From: Unio delphinus
Taxonomy: Eukaryota; Mollusca; Bivalvia; Unionida; Unionidae
Direction: 5' to 3'
Length of the DNA: 64,000 nt
Assembly (NCBI GenBank): GCA_029339505.1
Contig: JAQISU010000097.1
Span: forward strand, 3,075,001 to 3,139,000
The translations under genes were made by a program, and so were the position numbers. The stretch's first letter is position 1. Every line of letters begins with the position of its first letter. Below are positions 32,227-42,208 of the stretch, one piece after another. The notes beneath the pieces were generated by a model, which did no database searches, was not told the origin of the DNA, and saw nothing but the letters and a program-made list of their open reading frames with translations.

Positions 32227-33096
32227 ATGGTCAATGAAGCATTAACAACCCGATTGGCTCGTGAACGACTGGATGCAATCAGGAGATTTGTACCAATTCG
32301 TGACTCTGTACGGAATAAACTACAACAACGACAGAGTCTTCAGACTGATTTTGCTGCGGGATCTGAAGAATTGTTTAAACCAGTAGCCACAGCAACGAAG
32401 GAGATAGAGCGTGCTATACTGGGAGATGATCCTGACGGTAAAAGAAAAGAAGAGGGTCTTATTCCTGTGTTAGAAAAAATAGCAAAAAGAACTAAACAAA
32501 CAAAAAAATCCTTGCAATCACTTCCTCAGGATATATCAAACGCTTCGAAACGAAAATTTAAAGGATTTTAGGAAAAACTAGTTAGTGGACTACCTAAATC
32601 AATTATATTTACCGAGAGCGCTAAACAACAAATTCTCAACGAGGATATAGACAATTTAGGTGAATTCGCTGCTAACAGCTATGATTCACAAGAGAAGTTT
32701 TTCACGGACAATTATTCGGATTATAGAATGTCACATAATGAATGGGCTGATATAGTGTATGAAATAAATACTGGGAGTTTAGATAGAAGGATGAAGGAAT
32801 ACAGAGACTTCAAGAGAAAATTTCAATTCCAAATAAGACAGCCATACGATGAGAAGAAATTTCTGGGGAGTGGTCTAGTTGGAAACGCTAGCGTTTCATG
32901 TCCTGGTAGTGTTCTCAGTGATATATCACGATTAGAGGTTCTTGTAGGAGGGTTCCGAGCTGGAAATAACTCTCCAGAAATAATTAATGAAGCAGCTGAT
33001 ATCTGTAGACGATTATTTCAGGGTGGTATCATGGATATCAGCACATATCGAGATTTCATTGGCGAGTTAGTGGAATGTGGGTATCATAGTGACTGA
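32227..33096 (+). pseudogene. Unidentified virion-block protein with one in-frame stop
   Basis: A single frame of 289 codons from MVNEALTTRLARERL to VECGYHSD, interrupted only by a TAG at 32569-32571. The N-terminal half is basic and helical; the C-terminal half holds FLGSGLVGNASVSCPGSV and NNSPEIINEAADICRRLFQGG. Element 1 has the same gene with a large Glu/Gln-rich insert, so the middle is variable. It precedes the pVI-like and capsid genes, which suggests a structural or assembly role. I do not recognise the family. Confidence 0.72.
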
Positions 33097-33155
33097 ATTG
33101 AAAAGTCAATTGATTAGATAAATAACAATTGAAAAATTGTTTCTGATTTCAAATA

Positions 33156-33605
33156 ATGATCATACACTACAATCATGATAAACCAACCCCCGTCTACGTA
33201 GTTAATTCACGGTTTCCAGTTTATAGAGCATACTACGGAGATGGTTTAGGTAATACCATTGCAGGGTTATTTGCGAGAATGGCTCCAAAAGTGATGCCGT
33301 TGGCTAAACAATTAGGAATGAAAGCAATTGATGTTATTCGTGATAAGGGTATTGGTGCTGTTGGAGATCTTGCGGGAAAAGCGTTTTCAACTGCGAAGAA
33401 TAAATTAACATCATTAGTGAAATCACGGATGAAATCCAAAGGATTTTCAAAACCGTTACCGTCTACAGCGGAAATGCCTGCAAGTGTTAGTAGAATTATA
33501 AATAACGCAGTAGATGAAAAATTAGCGTCGATGGTTTTAACCCCCGACCAAAGCAATATTGCAAATATGATAGCAGGAAGTGGCTTTAAAAAACTACGTC
33601 GATGA
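33156..33605 (+). CDS. Membrane-active virion protein, adenovirus pVI-like (tentative)
   Basis: 149 residues. After a Tyr-rich start (MIIHYNHDKPTPVYVVNSRF) comes a Gly/Ala-rich amphipathic section, YGDGLGNTIAGLFARMAPKV and IGAVGDLAGKAFSTAKNKL (residues about 28-90), then a basic stretch KSRMKSKGFSKPLPS and a C-terminal NMIAGSGFKKLRR. Similar small Gly/Ala-rich basic proteins in Polintons and adintoviruses are compared with adenovirus pVI/pX. It sits 40 bp upstream of the major capsid gene. Function is inferred from composition and position. Confidence 0.7.
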   Translation: MIIHYNHDKPTPVYVVNSRFPVYRAYYGDGLGNTIAGLFARMAPKVMPLAKQLGMKAIDVIRDKGIGAVGDLAGKAFSTAKNKLTSLVKSRMKSKGFSKPLPSTAEMPASVSRIINNAVDEKLASMVLTPDQSNIANMIAGSGFKKLRR

Positions 33606-33645
33606 AATGGAAAATCGCGATTTAGACTCTGATAAATAGAATAAA

Positions 33646-35043
33646 ATGTTCAAACAGTCACCTGATCCAGCGTTTGATATAGATGCCCCAGTTCGCAAGG
33701 ATGATTCTGTACGCGATTATCAATATTACGCCTATCATGCCATAGACTCAAATAGTCGAGCAAGAATTGATCTTCAAGTCCATGATACCAGTAAATACTT
33801 TTTGCCCTGTGAAGCGTTTATCGAAATCGAAGGAGAAATTATACGAACAAATGATACAGAGTATCCAGCTGGTACTCAAGTCGGGTTTGTCAATAGTGGT
33901 ATCATGGCGTTATTTGAGAGTGCAAAATATCTCATTGATGGAAAAGAAATTGAGGCGATAGATCGCGATGTTGATGTGGCTACAACAATAATAGGGTTAG
34001 CGAGATATTCCGATGATTATACAAAATCAGCAGGACCTTCTATGATGTTTGCAAAAGATGCTACAAATACCGCTGGAGGAAAACAATTTGTTGTAAGACG
34101 ACCAAAGAATAATGCTGGCACCGCTAATATTGATGCCGAAGATATGATTATAAACAACGATGTTAATTTCAATCTAGGAGCTGCAACACGTATTTCAATG
34201 TTGGAAGGGCGGCGTAAATTATTTTCATGCGCGATTCCACTGCATCACATATTTGGATTCTGTAGAAACGTCAGAAAAGTTATTTATGGAGCGAAGCATA
34301 CAGTATCGCTTGTACGAAAGAGTGATGATAGTGACGCAATCTGGAGGATTCCAGCAGACAATGCAAATCCAAATGCTGATGCTGGTAAAGTCAATTTAAC
34401 AAAAATATTATTGTGGATGCCAGTGTTGACTCCAGCAATTACCGCAGAAGAACGATTACTATCATTTATGGACCAAGGAGGAAAATCATTACTAAGTTGG
34501 CTAACCGTGAGTACAGATGTTAAACAATCAAATATCAACGGGTTATTCACTTGGAACCTAGCATCAAAACAAGGTGTTGCTGCGCCACGTCATATATTTA
34601 TTGCGTTACAAGATAACGCACGAGTTGGCAATCAACTCTTCAGCCATATGATATTTGATCAATTAGGTGTGAAAGACGTCTCACTGAGAATAAACGGCCA
34701 GCAGGAACCATCTGAAGATATACAACTTAATTACACAGAAAATCATATTGCACGAGTTTATCATCGTCTGTTGTCATTTATGGCACGTGATCAAAATGTC
34801 GATACTGGTCTGCAAATGTAACAATACGACTTTAAGAGTTTATATCCTATCTATTATTTCTCACTGGAACATCTCGATTTGATGAGACAATCTGTTGTTG
34901 ATATACATTTTAGAGCTAATGTGACTCGTGGTGCTATTGCTGATTATAGAGCGGTTGCTGTCATTCTCAGCGACAAATCAATGTTACTTGAAGGTGTTGG
35001 AGGAAGAATGAGAGTGGTAGATGCACCAGTGGAAAACATGTAA
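33646..35043 (+). pseudogene. Major capsid protein (double jelly-roll), one in-frame stop
   Basis: 465 codons from MFKQSPDPAFD to VDAPVENM, with one TAA at 34819-34821 after residue 391. Element 1 has Ser at this place. Visible blocks: VGFVNSGIMALFESAKYLIDG, ATTIIGLARYSDDYT, PLHHIFGFCRNVRKVIYGAKH, INGQQEPSEDIQLNY and LYPIYYFSLEHLDL. The length and alternating strand-rich pattern fit Polinton double jelly-roll capsid proteins (F54H12.2-like in animal annotations). It would build the icosahedral shell. Without readthrough the product lacks its last 73 residues, which belong to the second jelly-roll. Confidence 0.88.
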
Positions 35044-35083
35044 TTGAAATTGTAAACGATTTAGAATCAATCAATTATGTATA

Positions 35084-35545
35084 ATGTCATATAGTAATAT
35101 TAGTGTTGCGTTAACTCCTGGTCAAATCAAAAAATTGCAATCGGAATCAGCTAAAAAATGTGGAACCACAATCACGTTGAAACCCAGCCAAATGACGGGT
35201 GGTGCAAATAAATTATCGCTGACAACTCGTCAAATAAAACATTTCAATGATGCACTAGTAGCAAAAATGTGTCTCCAGATTACTCTCTCTGCGGCTGCTA
35301 TCAAAAATATGATTAAAACAGGCGGTATATTTCCGTTGTTAGCTGCGATTCCAGCATTGATTGCAGCAGCAGCCCCAGCGGTGGCTAAAGCGGCAGCGTT
35401 AGGAGCCGTTGGTACTGCAGCAGGAATGGCACTAAAGAAGGCAACTGGGAAAGGATATAAAAAAAAGGAAAAGGGTCTAAGACTACCAGGAACCCCGTAT
35501 TCGTGGTACAGCGGAAAGGGTCTAAAACTAGGACCGGTTTATTAA
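35084..35545 (+). CDS. Small hydrophobic virion protein (pX-like)
   Basis: 153 residues. The N-terminal part (SVALTPGQIKKLQSESAKKC...) includes TTRQIKHFNDAL. Residues about 85-122 are a hydrophobic Ala-rich stretch (GGIFPLLAAIPALIAAAAPA, then VAKAAALGAVGTAAGMALKK). A basic linker KGYKKKEK leads to GLRLPGTPYSWYSGK, a 15-residue repeat present one and a part times here. This hydrophobic-then-basic layout is typical of Polinton/adintovirus virion proteins and suggests membrane penetration or DNA packing. The gene ends 35 bp before the protease start. Confidence 0.75.
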   Translation: MSYSNISVALTPGQIKKLQSESAKKCGTTITLKPSQMTGGANKLSLTTRQIKHFNDALVAKMCLQITLSAAAIKNMIKTGGIFPLLAAIPALIAAAAPAVAKAAALGAVGTAAGMALKKATGKGYKKKEKGLRLPGTPYSWYSGKGLKLGPVY

Positions 35546-35580
35546 TTGGAGAGTCTTTGACTCAGGAACCTATGGTTCCC

Positions 35581-36036
35581 ATGTCCAATTTTGATTTACT
35601 CGATGCTGCTAAAAAACTCGCGATTAAAAACTTCAGAGGTGTCTTTATGAAAGATCAATTACCACATCAACCAAACAGCGTTGAAACCGGAATCATTAAT
35701 TTAGATAACAGCACCGGACCTGGAACTCTCTGGGTTGCATACGCTATTGATCCACGTGGGATTGTCTATTCTGATTCATATGGATTAGCCCCACCAAAAG
35801 AGTTTATGCGTTATATAAAAACCCTTCCAATGAAGACTTGGTATTCTACGCTACCAACACAAACGATGATTGACCCACCAATATGTGGCAGCGAAGTATT
35901 AAATGTCCTTAACGCTATTTCTAACTCCTTGAGTAACCCAAGCGGAAAACCACCACATGTTGTCGTGAATGAATACACTAGTAATCGCTGGAGAAAATCG
36001 AAGATTTTTCAACGAAGTCGTCAAAAACTATTTTAG
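35581..36036 (+). CDS. Adenain-type cysteine protease with catalytic His replaced by Leu
   Basis: 151 residues from ATG 35581 (MSNFDLLDAAKKLAIK); an upstream in-frame start at 35503 overlaps the previous gene and is not favoured. Signature blocks: FRGVFMKDQLP, ETGIINLDNSTGPG, then TLWVAY where adenain-like enzymes (and element 1) have His-Trp. The Asp is in YSDSYGLAPP and the Cys in PPICGSEVLNVL. Peptidase family C5 matures virion proteins such as pVI. With Leu at the catalytic His position this copy should be inactive. It is followed after 24 bp by the fibre-like gene. Confidence 0.88.
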   Translation: MSNFDLLDAAKKLAIKNFRGVFMKDQLPHQPNSVETGIINLDNSTGPGTLWVAYAIDPRGIVYSDSYGLAPPKEFMRYIKTLPMKTWYSTLPTQTMIDPPICGSEVLNVLNAISNSLSNPSGKPPHVVVNEYTSNRWRKSKIFQRSRQKLF

Positions 36037-36060
36037 AGAGAGTAAGAGTTTTACAATAAC

Positions 36061-37671
36061 ATGATTGATATTTGGGGGAGATCTTTGAAACCCAAACCCG
36101 ATGGCACTGCGACAGGTGATATAAAAAAATTAATTAAAGATGAAATCGCTGAGACGTTAAATTTAGTAAATGTTGACCCGAACGAAATAGTTGTATTTCA
36201 AGACAAGCAGGGTAAATTGAAAAGCAGTGATGTGTCATTGAATGACATTTTGATACGGCAGCGCGACGCCGCTGAAAAATCTATTGCGCTGTATTCCAAC
36301 GACGGACGACTTAAACCAGGCGCACTTGTGTCTACGATCACCGACGCGATTGCCGCCCACGACAATAAGATTACCACCCAAGACAACAAGATTGCCGCCC
36401 AAGACAGCATGATTACCACCCAAGACAACAAGATTACCGCCCACGGCCGTGAGCTGGATGATCATATACGAGCTTATAATTCTTTTCGCAAAAATGTCGT
36501 ACATAAATTCTTTGGAACCCCGCTTGTGGTTGGCATGACTCTCACTGAAATTAAAAACTATCTATCGCTATTCTTTTTTAACAAGGACACGGGAAGGATG
36601 ATGAATGAAAATGAAATCAAGGCAAATTATCTCGATATTTCTAAACTAATAGAAGATCAAAAACCCACTAACGACGTCATTGTTAGGTTTTTTGGAACCC
36701 CGCTTGTGGCAGGCATGACTCTCGCTGAAATCAGTGAGTTTATCGGCAAACACACTCACAATGCCTACATCGCTAATAGTTTCTTTGGTGTCCCGGCTAC
36801 ATCTACGATGACTCTCAAAGATATTAATATGTTTATGGTGAGACAAACAACACTTAATACCATCGTGGATAAATTTTTAGGGAGAACATCTGTGTCTGAA
36901 ACCACATCGTTGACAGGCCCGACCCTCGCTGAAGTTAAAAAAGCTATTGACGAACAAAAATCCGCCAGTGAAATGGTCAATAATTTCTTTAGAGGACCTG
37001 AAGGTTACGATACCACTACGACATATTTTGACCTCGCTAGTGATTATAAACTCCGAGTAGATATGGAATTTAGCTTCTTTTTGACTTCGTTTTTTAAACG
37101 CCGCAATAAAACGTTGATGAAATATACTGAAATCGATAAAACCTATTCCGACGTCATTGACGATATTCTTAATCTAAAGGGGAATTTTGAGCGGGTACAA
37201 AAACCAGTCAATGACATTGTTGATAAGTTCTTTGGAATTCCACACAACGCGGGTATGTCTCTCGTTGAAATTATCGCGGCTATCAATAAGGTAAAAATTC
37301 CACATAGTGTAAGCGCCGTTAATAACATCGTGTACACGGTTGATAGTGGAACTTTTGATTGGATCCGAGGAAACAGAAATTATCTTTATGTAGGCCACAG
37401 ACATACTGGTGTACCAGGTTGCTACCGACTTACAATAATACATCACCGTAAATTTGATTTGGAATTCAGCAACACAGGTATCAGAGGTGTTAACACATTG
37501 ATGTATATACTAGAGAAAATACCACCACATCCACCCTCTATACCAATCCCGCTTACGATTACTATAAGCGATTCCGACGAGTCTGTGATTAGGGAGTCAC
37601 TACCCTGGATAATAGAATTTGTATCCGGTGTCCCCTCATCCGATCCTAAAACCACTTCGTTAATAGGATAA
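36061..37671 (+). CDS. Fibre-like repetitive virion protein
   Basis: 536 residues. The head (1-95) has IVVFQDKQGKLKSSDVSL, similar in style to trimeric fibre starts. Next come four exact-length heptads (DNKITTQ, DNKIAAQ, DSMITTQ, DNKITAH; 101-128), then a stalk with six recurring FFG-type motifs (near residues 150, 210, 241, 272, 309 and 395), several continuing GMTLxEI. The C-terminal 110 residues (from VNNIVYTVDSGTFDW) are beta-rich and may be a knob. Element 1's version has only two stalk motifs. A spike or receptor-binding role is inferred from layout and position; I know no exact family. Confidence 0.68.
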   Translation: MIDIWGRSLKPKPDGTATGDIKKLIKDEIAETLNLVNVDPNEIVVFQDKQGKLKSSDVSLNDILIRQRDAAEKSIALYSNDGRLKPGALVSTITDAIAAHDNKITTQDNKIAAQDSMITTQDNKITAHGRELDDHIRAYNSFRKNVVHKFFGTPLVVGMTLTEIKNYLSLFFFNKDTGRMMNENEIKANYLDISKLIEDQKPTNDVIVRFFGTPLVAGMTLAEISEFIGKHTHNAYIANSFFGVPATSTMTLKDINMFMVRQTTLNTIVDKFLGRTSVSETTSLTGPTLAEVKKAIDEQKSASEMVNNFFRGPEGYDTTTTYFDLASDYKLRVDMEFSFFLTSFFKRRNKTLMKYTEIDKTYSDVIDDILNLKGNFERVQKPVNDIVDKFFGIPHNAGMSLVEIIAAINKVKIPHSVSAVNNIVYTVDSGTFDWIRGNRNYLYVGHRHTGVPGCYRLTIIHHRKFDLEFSNTGIRGVNTLMYILEKIPPHPPSIPIPLTITISDSDESVIRESLPWIIEFVSGVPSSDPKTTSLIG

Positions 37672-37729
37672 TTGAAAGGAAAATCCTTCGGATTTCACAA
37701 TTGAAAACGCTAGCGTTTTTAAAATAACA

Positions 37730-38275
37730 ATGATTTCATCAACTCAATGTCGCTATGATCAGGTCAGAGAATTTCAAAATAGACTCAAAACCCTCGCCGA
37801 GGAGTATCAAATAAAAATAAAAAAATACCGACGAAGAATCACCGCAATTGATGTTACTATGTACTCGGTGTCAAGCGTTCTCGCTGGCGCCGGAATAATA
37901 CTTGCATCGGTTACAATGATTGCCCCGGTCGTAGTTCCAATTTGCATTTCTGCGGTGGCTATAATCGGGGGTATATCAACCGGGATCATAAAAAAGATAT
38001 CATCATGCAGCCAGAGTAAACTGCAGAATTACTTACTTCAATTTCATATTGTATCAACCGCATACTCGCAATTATCATTGATGGTATCATCGTCACTCGA
38101 TAATACGATTATATCAGATAGTGAATTCTCAGCGATGGTCAGTATTTTTGATTCTGCGATATCGAAATTAGAGCGACAACATGAATATAATAACAATGAC
38201 AACACCGATGGAATTGGAAAACACGAACCCGAAAACCAAAATGATCTCAATAATCTCAACCATACCAAATTGTGA
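37730..38275 (+). CDS. Coiled-coil and two-helix membrane protein
   Basis: 181 residues. A charged helix at residues about 8-42 (QVREFQNRLKTLAEEYQIKI, then KKYRRRITA) is followed by hydrophobic segments at about 48-68 and 70-88 (VLAGAGIILASVTMIAPVVV, ICISAVAIIGGISTGII), then KKISSCSQSK and a second soluble part. The 3' end, with NNNDNTDG, overlaps the penton start region and includes a duplicated block. Element 1 encodes the same protein with an earlier stop. Location between fibre and penton suggests a virion or virus-assembly membrane protein. Family unknown. Confidence 0.72.
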   Translation: MISSTQCRYDQVREFQNRLKTLAEEYQIKIKKYRRRITAIDVTMYSVSSVLAGAGIILASVTMIAPVVVPICISAVAIIGGISTGIIKKISSCSQSKLQNYLLQFHIVSTAYSQLSLMVSSSLDNTIISDSEFSAMVSIFDSAISKLERQHEYNNNDNTDGIGKHEPENQNDLNNLNHTKL

Positions 38276-38360
38276 GTTCTCAGTGATGGTCAGTATTTAT
38301 GATTCCGCGGTGTCAAAATTAGAGCGACAACAACAGTATAGCAACGATGACAACACCGAT
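38108..38360. repeat. Tandem duplication of about 165 bp at the membrane protein-penton junction
   Basis: The block gaattctcagcgatggtcag...acaacaccgatggaatt (from about 38118) recurs from about 38277. Element 1 carries the same duplication at 15588-15830. Each copy encodes the membrane-protein C-terminus in one frame and a penton N-terminus in another. Confidence 0.85.
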
Positions 38361-39681
38361 GGAATTACTTCAACAAATAGTGGAGAACACGAACCCAGTA
38401 AAAACAAGCATGATATCAATAACATCAACGGAACCCGAGTTTAGTGTGAATTTTCCTAGCCCAGTCCCCGTGAAGGAGATAGCGCTAGCAAAATTATGAG
38501 TATACCACAGTTGGCCTAATATCAGATCAAAATCATTTGGTGGTCAACAACCCAATAATTCTTTAGTGTTTGCGAATAAGAATAAAGATGACGGGACTCC
38601 AGACTGGAAAGTTGTTTCGATACCAACAGGGTCATACCAAATCGAACAAATCAATAATGAATTCGCGCGTAGAATAAAATCGATTACTGGAGTAGAGTCA
38701 AAAATAGCTATAACAGTTCATGAACCAACACTATCATCCGCAATTGAGATAAGCACAGAAGGATACGTCGTAGATATCTATAAGAGTTCTATTAGAACCG
38801 TACTAGGATGGCCTGAATTACCACCGGAAAAATCCACCTCCGACTTAACCACGGACGTACAATCATATCATGAAATCAATCCCAGTTATCGAGATAATTT
38901 ATCTGATATAAGAAAAGGAAAAATCGCCGATAGATTTATATTTACCAACAAAGACACATTGCAATGGGATTTTATCATTAAAAGAACGGCCGACTCATCT
39001 GTTACTATTTCATTTACGCTAACTGACGTCCGTGGTTATTTTAATGAGATTAAACAATTATATGAAACACAACTAGAAGAACTACGGCAAACAAGATCGC
39101 AAAAACACGTTGAAATAATAAATCAGCTTGTATCCGACATGGAATATATCTATGAACTAATTATTCAAACAATAATTAATGACAACAGCGACAGTAAACA
39201 ACGATTCCTAACCGATTACAATACCACAGAAGACAATCTGCGTAATTTCAAGTTTCCGAAATACAACGCTGATGAATTAGCAAGAATTGTTAAAACCGAT
39301 ATCAAAGCGCTACAAAAATCAGATTCAACTGTCCTCCTCAAACATAATAATGATCCAGATGGTGGTGGTAGGCATATCGCTCCGTTCAACGTGAATATTT
39401 CAACGGTGATTGCGATTAATTTAGTATGTGATGTAATTGAAGGAAGCTATCAAATTAATCTAGAGCAATCAAATCAAGCTCAGCAGGGATATATTCTTTA
39501 TTCGTTTGCACCAACAGCTCCTCCAGGATACCTAATTATTGAAAACCCAATTAATCCTGTCTACATGCGATGCCATAATAATTCATTAACCAGAATTAAT
39601 TTCAAACTCACCGACCAGTCAAATAATCTGATTGATTTACAAGAAGAGGTGTTAGCGATTAGTCTGTTTGTGAAATCATAA
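38347..39681 (+). pseudogene. Penton/minor capsid protein, one in-frame stop
   Basis: 444 codons from MTTPMELLQQIV to ISLFVKS, interrupted by TGA at 38497-38499 (codon 51). Element 1 has CGA there, so this is a C-to-T change at a CpG. From 38566 on the frame is long and open. Key blocks: NSLVFANKNKDDGTPDW, GWPELPP, RHIAPFNVN, LYSFAPTAPPGYLI, INPVYMRC and LTDQSNNLIDLQEE. The C-terminal part is the conserved Polinton minor capsid/penton ending. The middle (residues about 165-320) is variable and probably an exposed insert. It would occupy the five-fold vertices and hold the fibre. Confidence 0.88.
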
Positions 39682-39744
39682 ATGATTTTCGTCCTAAGGA
39701 CTTTCATCATAAAGACTGGATCAAATCATTTATTATTAACCTGT

Positions 39745-40008
39745 AGCAGCAGAGAGGGTGGATGACAACAAGTTGCGACCAAAATTGATTAAAAAATCGT
39801 AAAAGTCTCCGTTTTCATTTTTTTTAGTTAAAATGAGATTTCGTAGGAAGGCTCGTTAAGATTTCAATCAATTTTTTGTCTGAAAACGTTGTAGGGTTTG
39901 CCCCTGAGACATTTTTTTTGGTTAAAATGAGATCGTAGGAAGGTTCGTTTTAAGGATTCAATCAAAATTTTGTCTAAAAACGTTGTAGGGTTCACCCTCT
40001 CTGCTGCT
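39745..40008 (-). repeat. Right terminal inverted repeat of element 2
   Basis: 264 bp, nearly identical to the reverse complement of the left TIR; I see one substitution and two A-run length changes. It starts agcagcagagagggtg on the inner side and ends ctctctgctgct at the outer terminus. Confidence 0.96.
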
Positions 40009-40013
40009 TGGGT
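40009..40013. other. Right target-site duplication of element 2 (tgggt)
   Basis: Exact match to 24414-24418. Confidence 0.88.
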
Positions 40014-41967
40014 TTAAAAAAATCTCAGTTCATTTTGGGACTGTATAGATAATTTGTATATCTGTTTTCTTTTTAAAACATAATTTTACATTTGAATGAA
40101 TCATCTTACTGTTTGAGTAAACTGCTGCATCATTTACTGAGTAAACGAATGATTCTTTTTTTTAGATGAAATCACGCTGATACATTTACCTCTTGTAGGG
40201 TCATTTATTTGTACTTTCATTAATTAAGTCCGTGTGTTTAATGTTAATTGGTCCAGTATTTTGATCCTATACAAGCACATATTAATCAATGCTATTGTTT
40301 CATTTAAAGCAGTGGTCTTAAAGATTGTATTTGTATCACCATCAGTTGTGCGGTGTTGTAAATCCGAAATCCCACCCCGTTATGTTGTTAAAACATTATT
40401 AATTAAAATAAATATTTATGTCATTCACTCAAATCCAGTTATGATATTATAATAACAGAATTGCATCGGTAAGATGTACTGAATTACACAAAATATACAT
40501 AAAACAAGACAGTACTTCTATACAATTAAAATTAAACGTGAGATAAGATCATTATTTCGCTGTGTGTGCTAATTGTCAGTGTTGCATTCCTTCAATTATA
40601 ATACCTTCTTTCGATGGGTTTGATCTCGATATTATAGTTAAAACGCCACGAATACACGTTATAGTACGACAAAAGTAGTTGGGCACTTATTTGTCAACTC
40701 TCCACCAATATTGCCTCACTTCAAGGTGCTGTCGACGCTGAAAAACATCCAAGGATACAACCCGTGTTTCCGCATACACAGATACACACACACAAACACA
40801 CACTTACTTAGGTATTCTGCATGGACTGTAACGTAAATAAGTAGTGATTTATTTATCTACATGCGAAAAGGTCCGCGTCACACATTTGTAGTTTAGCACG
40901 TACACTAGGCCGCTCATTTGTCTATTGTTGTGTAAGATTTAACAGTGAGTTCGCTATTCAAGGCTACATTTTTCAAATTTAAAAATCCTATTGGGGTGTT
41001 AGCAATAGCTCTGGTTTGAATTTGTAAATTATGAAGCTATTACTGTTAAACTGTAATTGTGCCAGTTAGATACTTTTGGAGCTATGTGCGATTTATAATG
41101 GATTTAAGATAGTATATTGTTTTATAATGCATTAACACCTATAATGATTATACATTAAACCCGTGAATGAATTGCTAACCTTATCACTATCGTTACATAA
41201 TTCATAATTCTGAAAATGAATTATTTGCAAATGAAAGATGATTAGGCCATAGTCACTGTTGTCTTTGAATCAGTGTATAGATAGACGCTTGTGGAATTAA
41301 ACTTTGCTGTTTGTTAAATGTTAATGGCTGACTTTCATTACGTTCATTACTGTCAGAGATAACTTTATATTTTATGCCTTAATAATCTCCTAATTAAAAA
41401 TTGTCTGATTATATTATCGGATTCTCTAAGAGTTATGGATACACTGCAGATGTTAAGGGAAACACACTACCCGTTTCCAAGCCAAATCAACTCTTCGGAA
41501 TTCAGTTTATCAAATATTATAGTCTATCTAGTTTACGATTCGACCATGCCTGCTGCTGACATTCTTTTATATCACATATTTATTACTGTCTTTATCAAAA
41601 GAGCGGAAATTTTTCAACTTCAAATGTTAGAAATCCCTTACAATTAATTAATGGATATAACAATGGGAATGAAACAATCGTAAAAATGAAAACTCATGAA
41701 CTTTCTTACTGTCATACAGAAAATGTAGAAGGGGTAGTTATTCAATCAAAAATGGCTTAAGATTTACTGTTAACTCGTGTGAAGAGATTACATAGAGCTA
41801 ACAGTGAAGCAAGGGTTGCTGCATTCCAAAAGGGTGATGTTGATGAGACATATGGCACGTTTAATCAAAGCGTGAAACGTCGAGTTCTAGATAAACACAA
41901 AGTGAGATAAATCCGCTTCGCAGATGTGCAGAATAATGTATTACCTATTCTAGATGTCAAATTGAAT
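40014..41967. other. Non-coding host DNA
   Basis: AT-rich with a short (CA)n-like tract near 40778-40802. Open frames of up to 72 codons show no domain. No gene is supported. Confidence 0.6.
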
Positions 41968-42208
41968 TGGCAACAGTATGAAACAGATCATTTGTCAGCA
42001 ACAGTATGAAGCAGATCATTTGTCAGCAACAGTGTGAAGCAGATCATTGGTCAGCAACAGTATGAAGCAGATCAGTGGTCAGTAAAGGATCAAGTAGATC
42101 ATTGGTCACTACAGCATCAAACAGATCATTGGTCAGTAACATCATCAATTAGGTCATTGGTTAGCAAAAGCATCAAGTAGATCATTGGTCAGCAAAAGCA
42201 TCAATCAA
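41968..42208. repeat. Diverged tandem repeat, 30-bp unit, about 8 copies
   Basis: Units resemble agatcattggtcagcaacag followed by tatgaagc or catcaagt. The first copies are most alike and later ones drift. Frames across it are interrupted, so it is not a coding repeat. Confidence 0.85.

Larger units (their letters stand above)
24419..40008 (+). mobile_element. Element 2: nearly complete Maverick/Polinton (adintovirus-like) provirus
   Basis: A 15,590-bp element with 264-bp TIRs, a perfect 5-bp target duplication and a full virus-type gene set: packaging ATPase, PLA2, integrase, polymerase-helicase, HNH endonuclease, major capsid, protease, fibre-like protein and penton. Length and content fit Polintons (15-20 kb) and animal adintoviruses. 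The TIRs differ by about one substitution and two A-run lengths, so insertion or TIR homogenisation is recent. Even so, the coding part has three in-frame stops, two frame breaks and a missing catalytic His in the protease, so it is unlikely to be autonomous as read. Confidence 0.95.

Noticed and set aside
32569..38499. Stop-codon reassignment or readthrough to explain the in-frame stops of element 2
   Set aside because: TAG, TAA and TGA all occur as internal stops, while all three also end other genes. Element 1 has sense codons at the capsid and penton positions.
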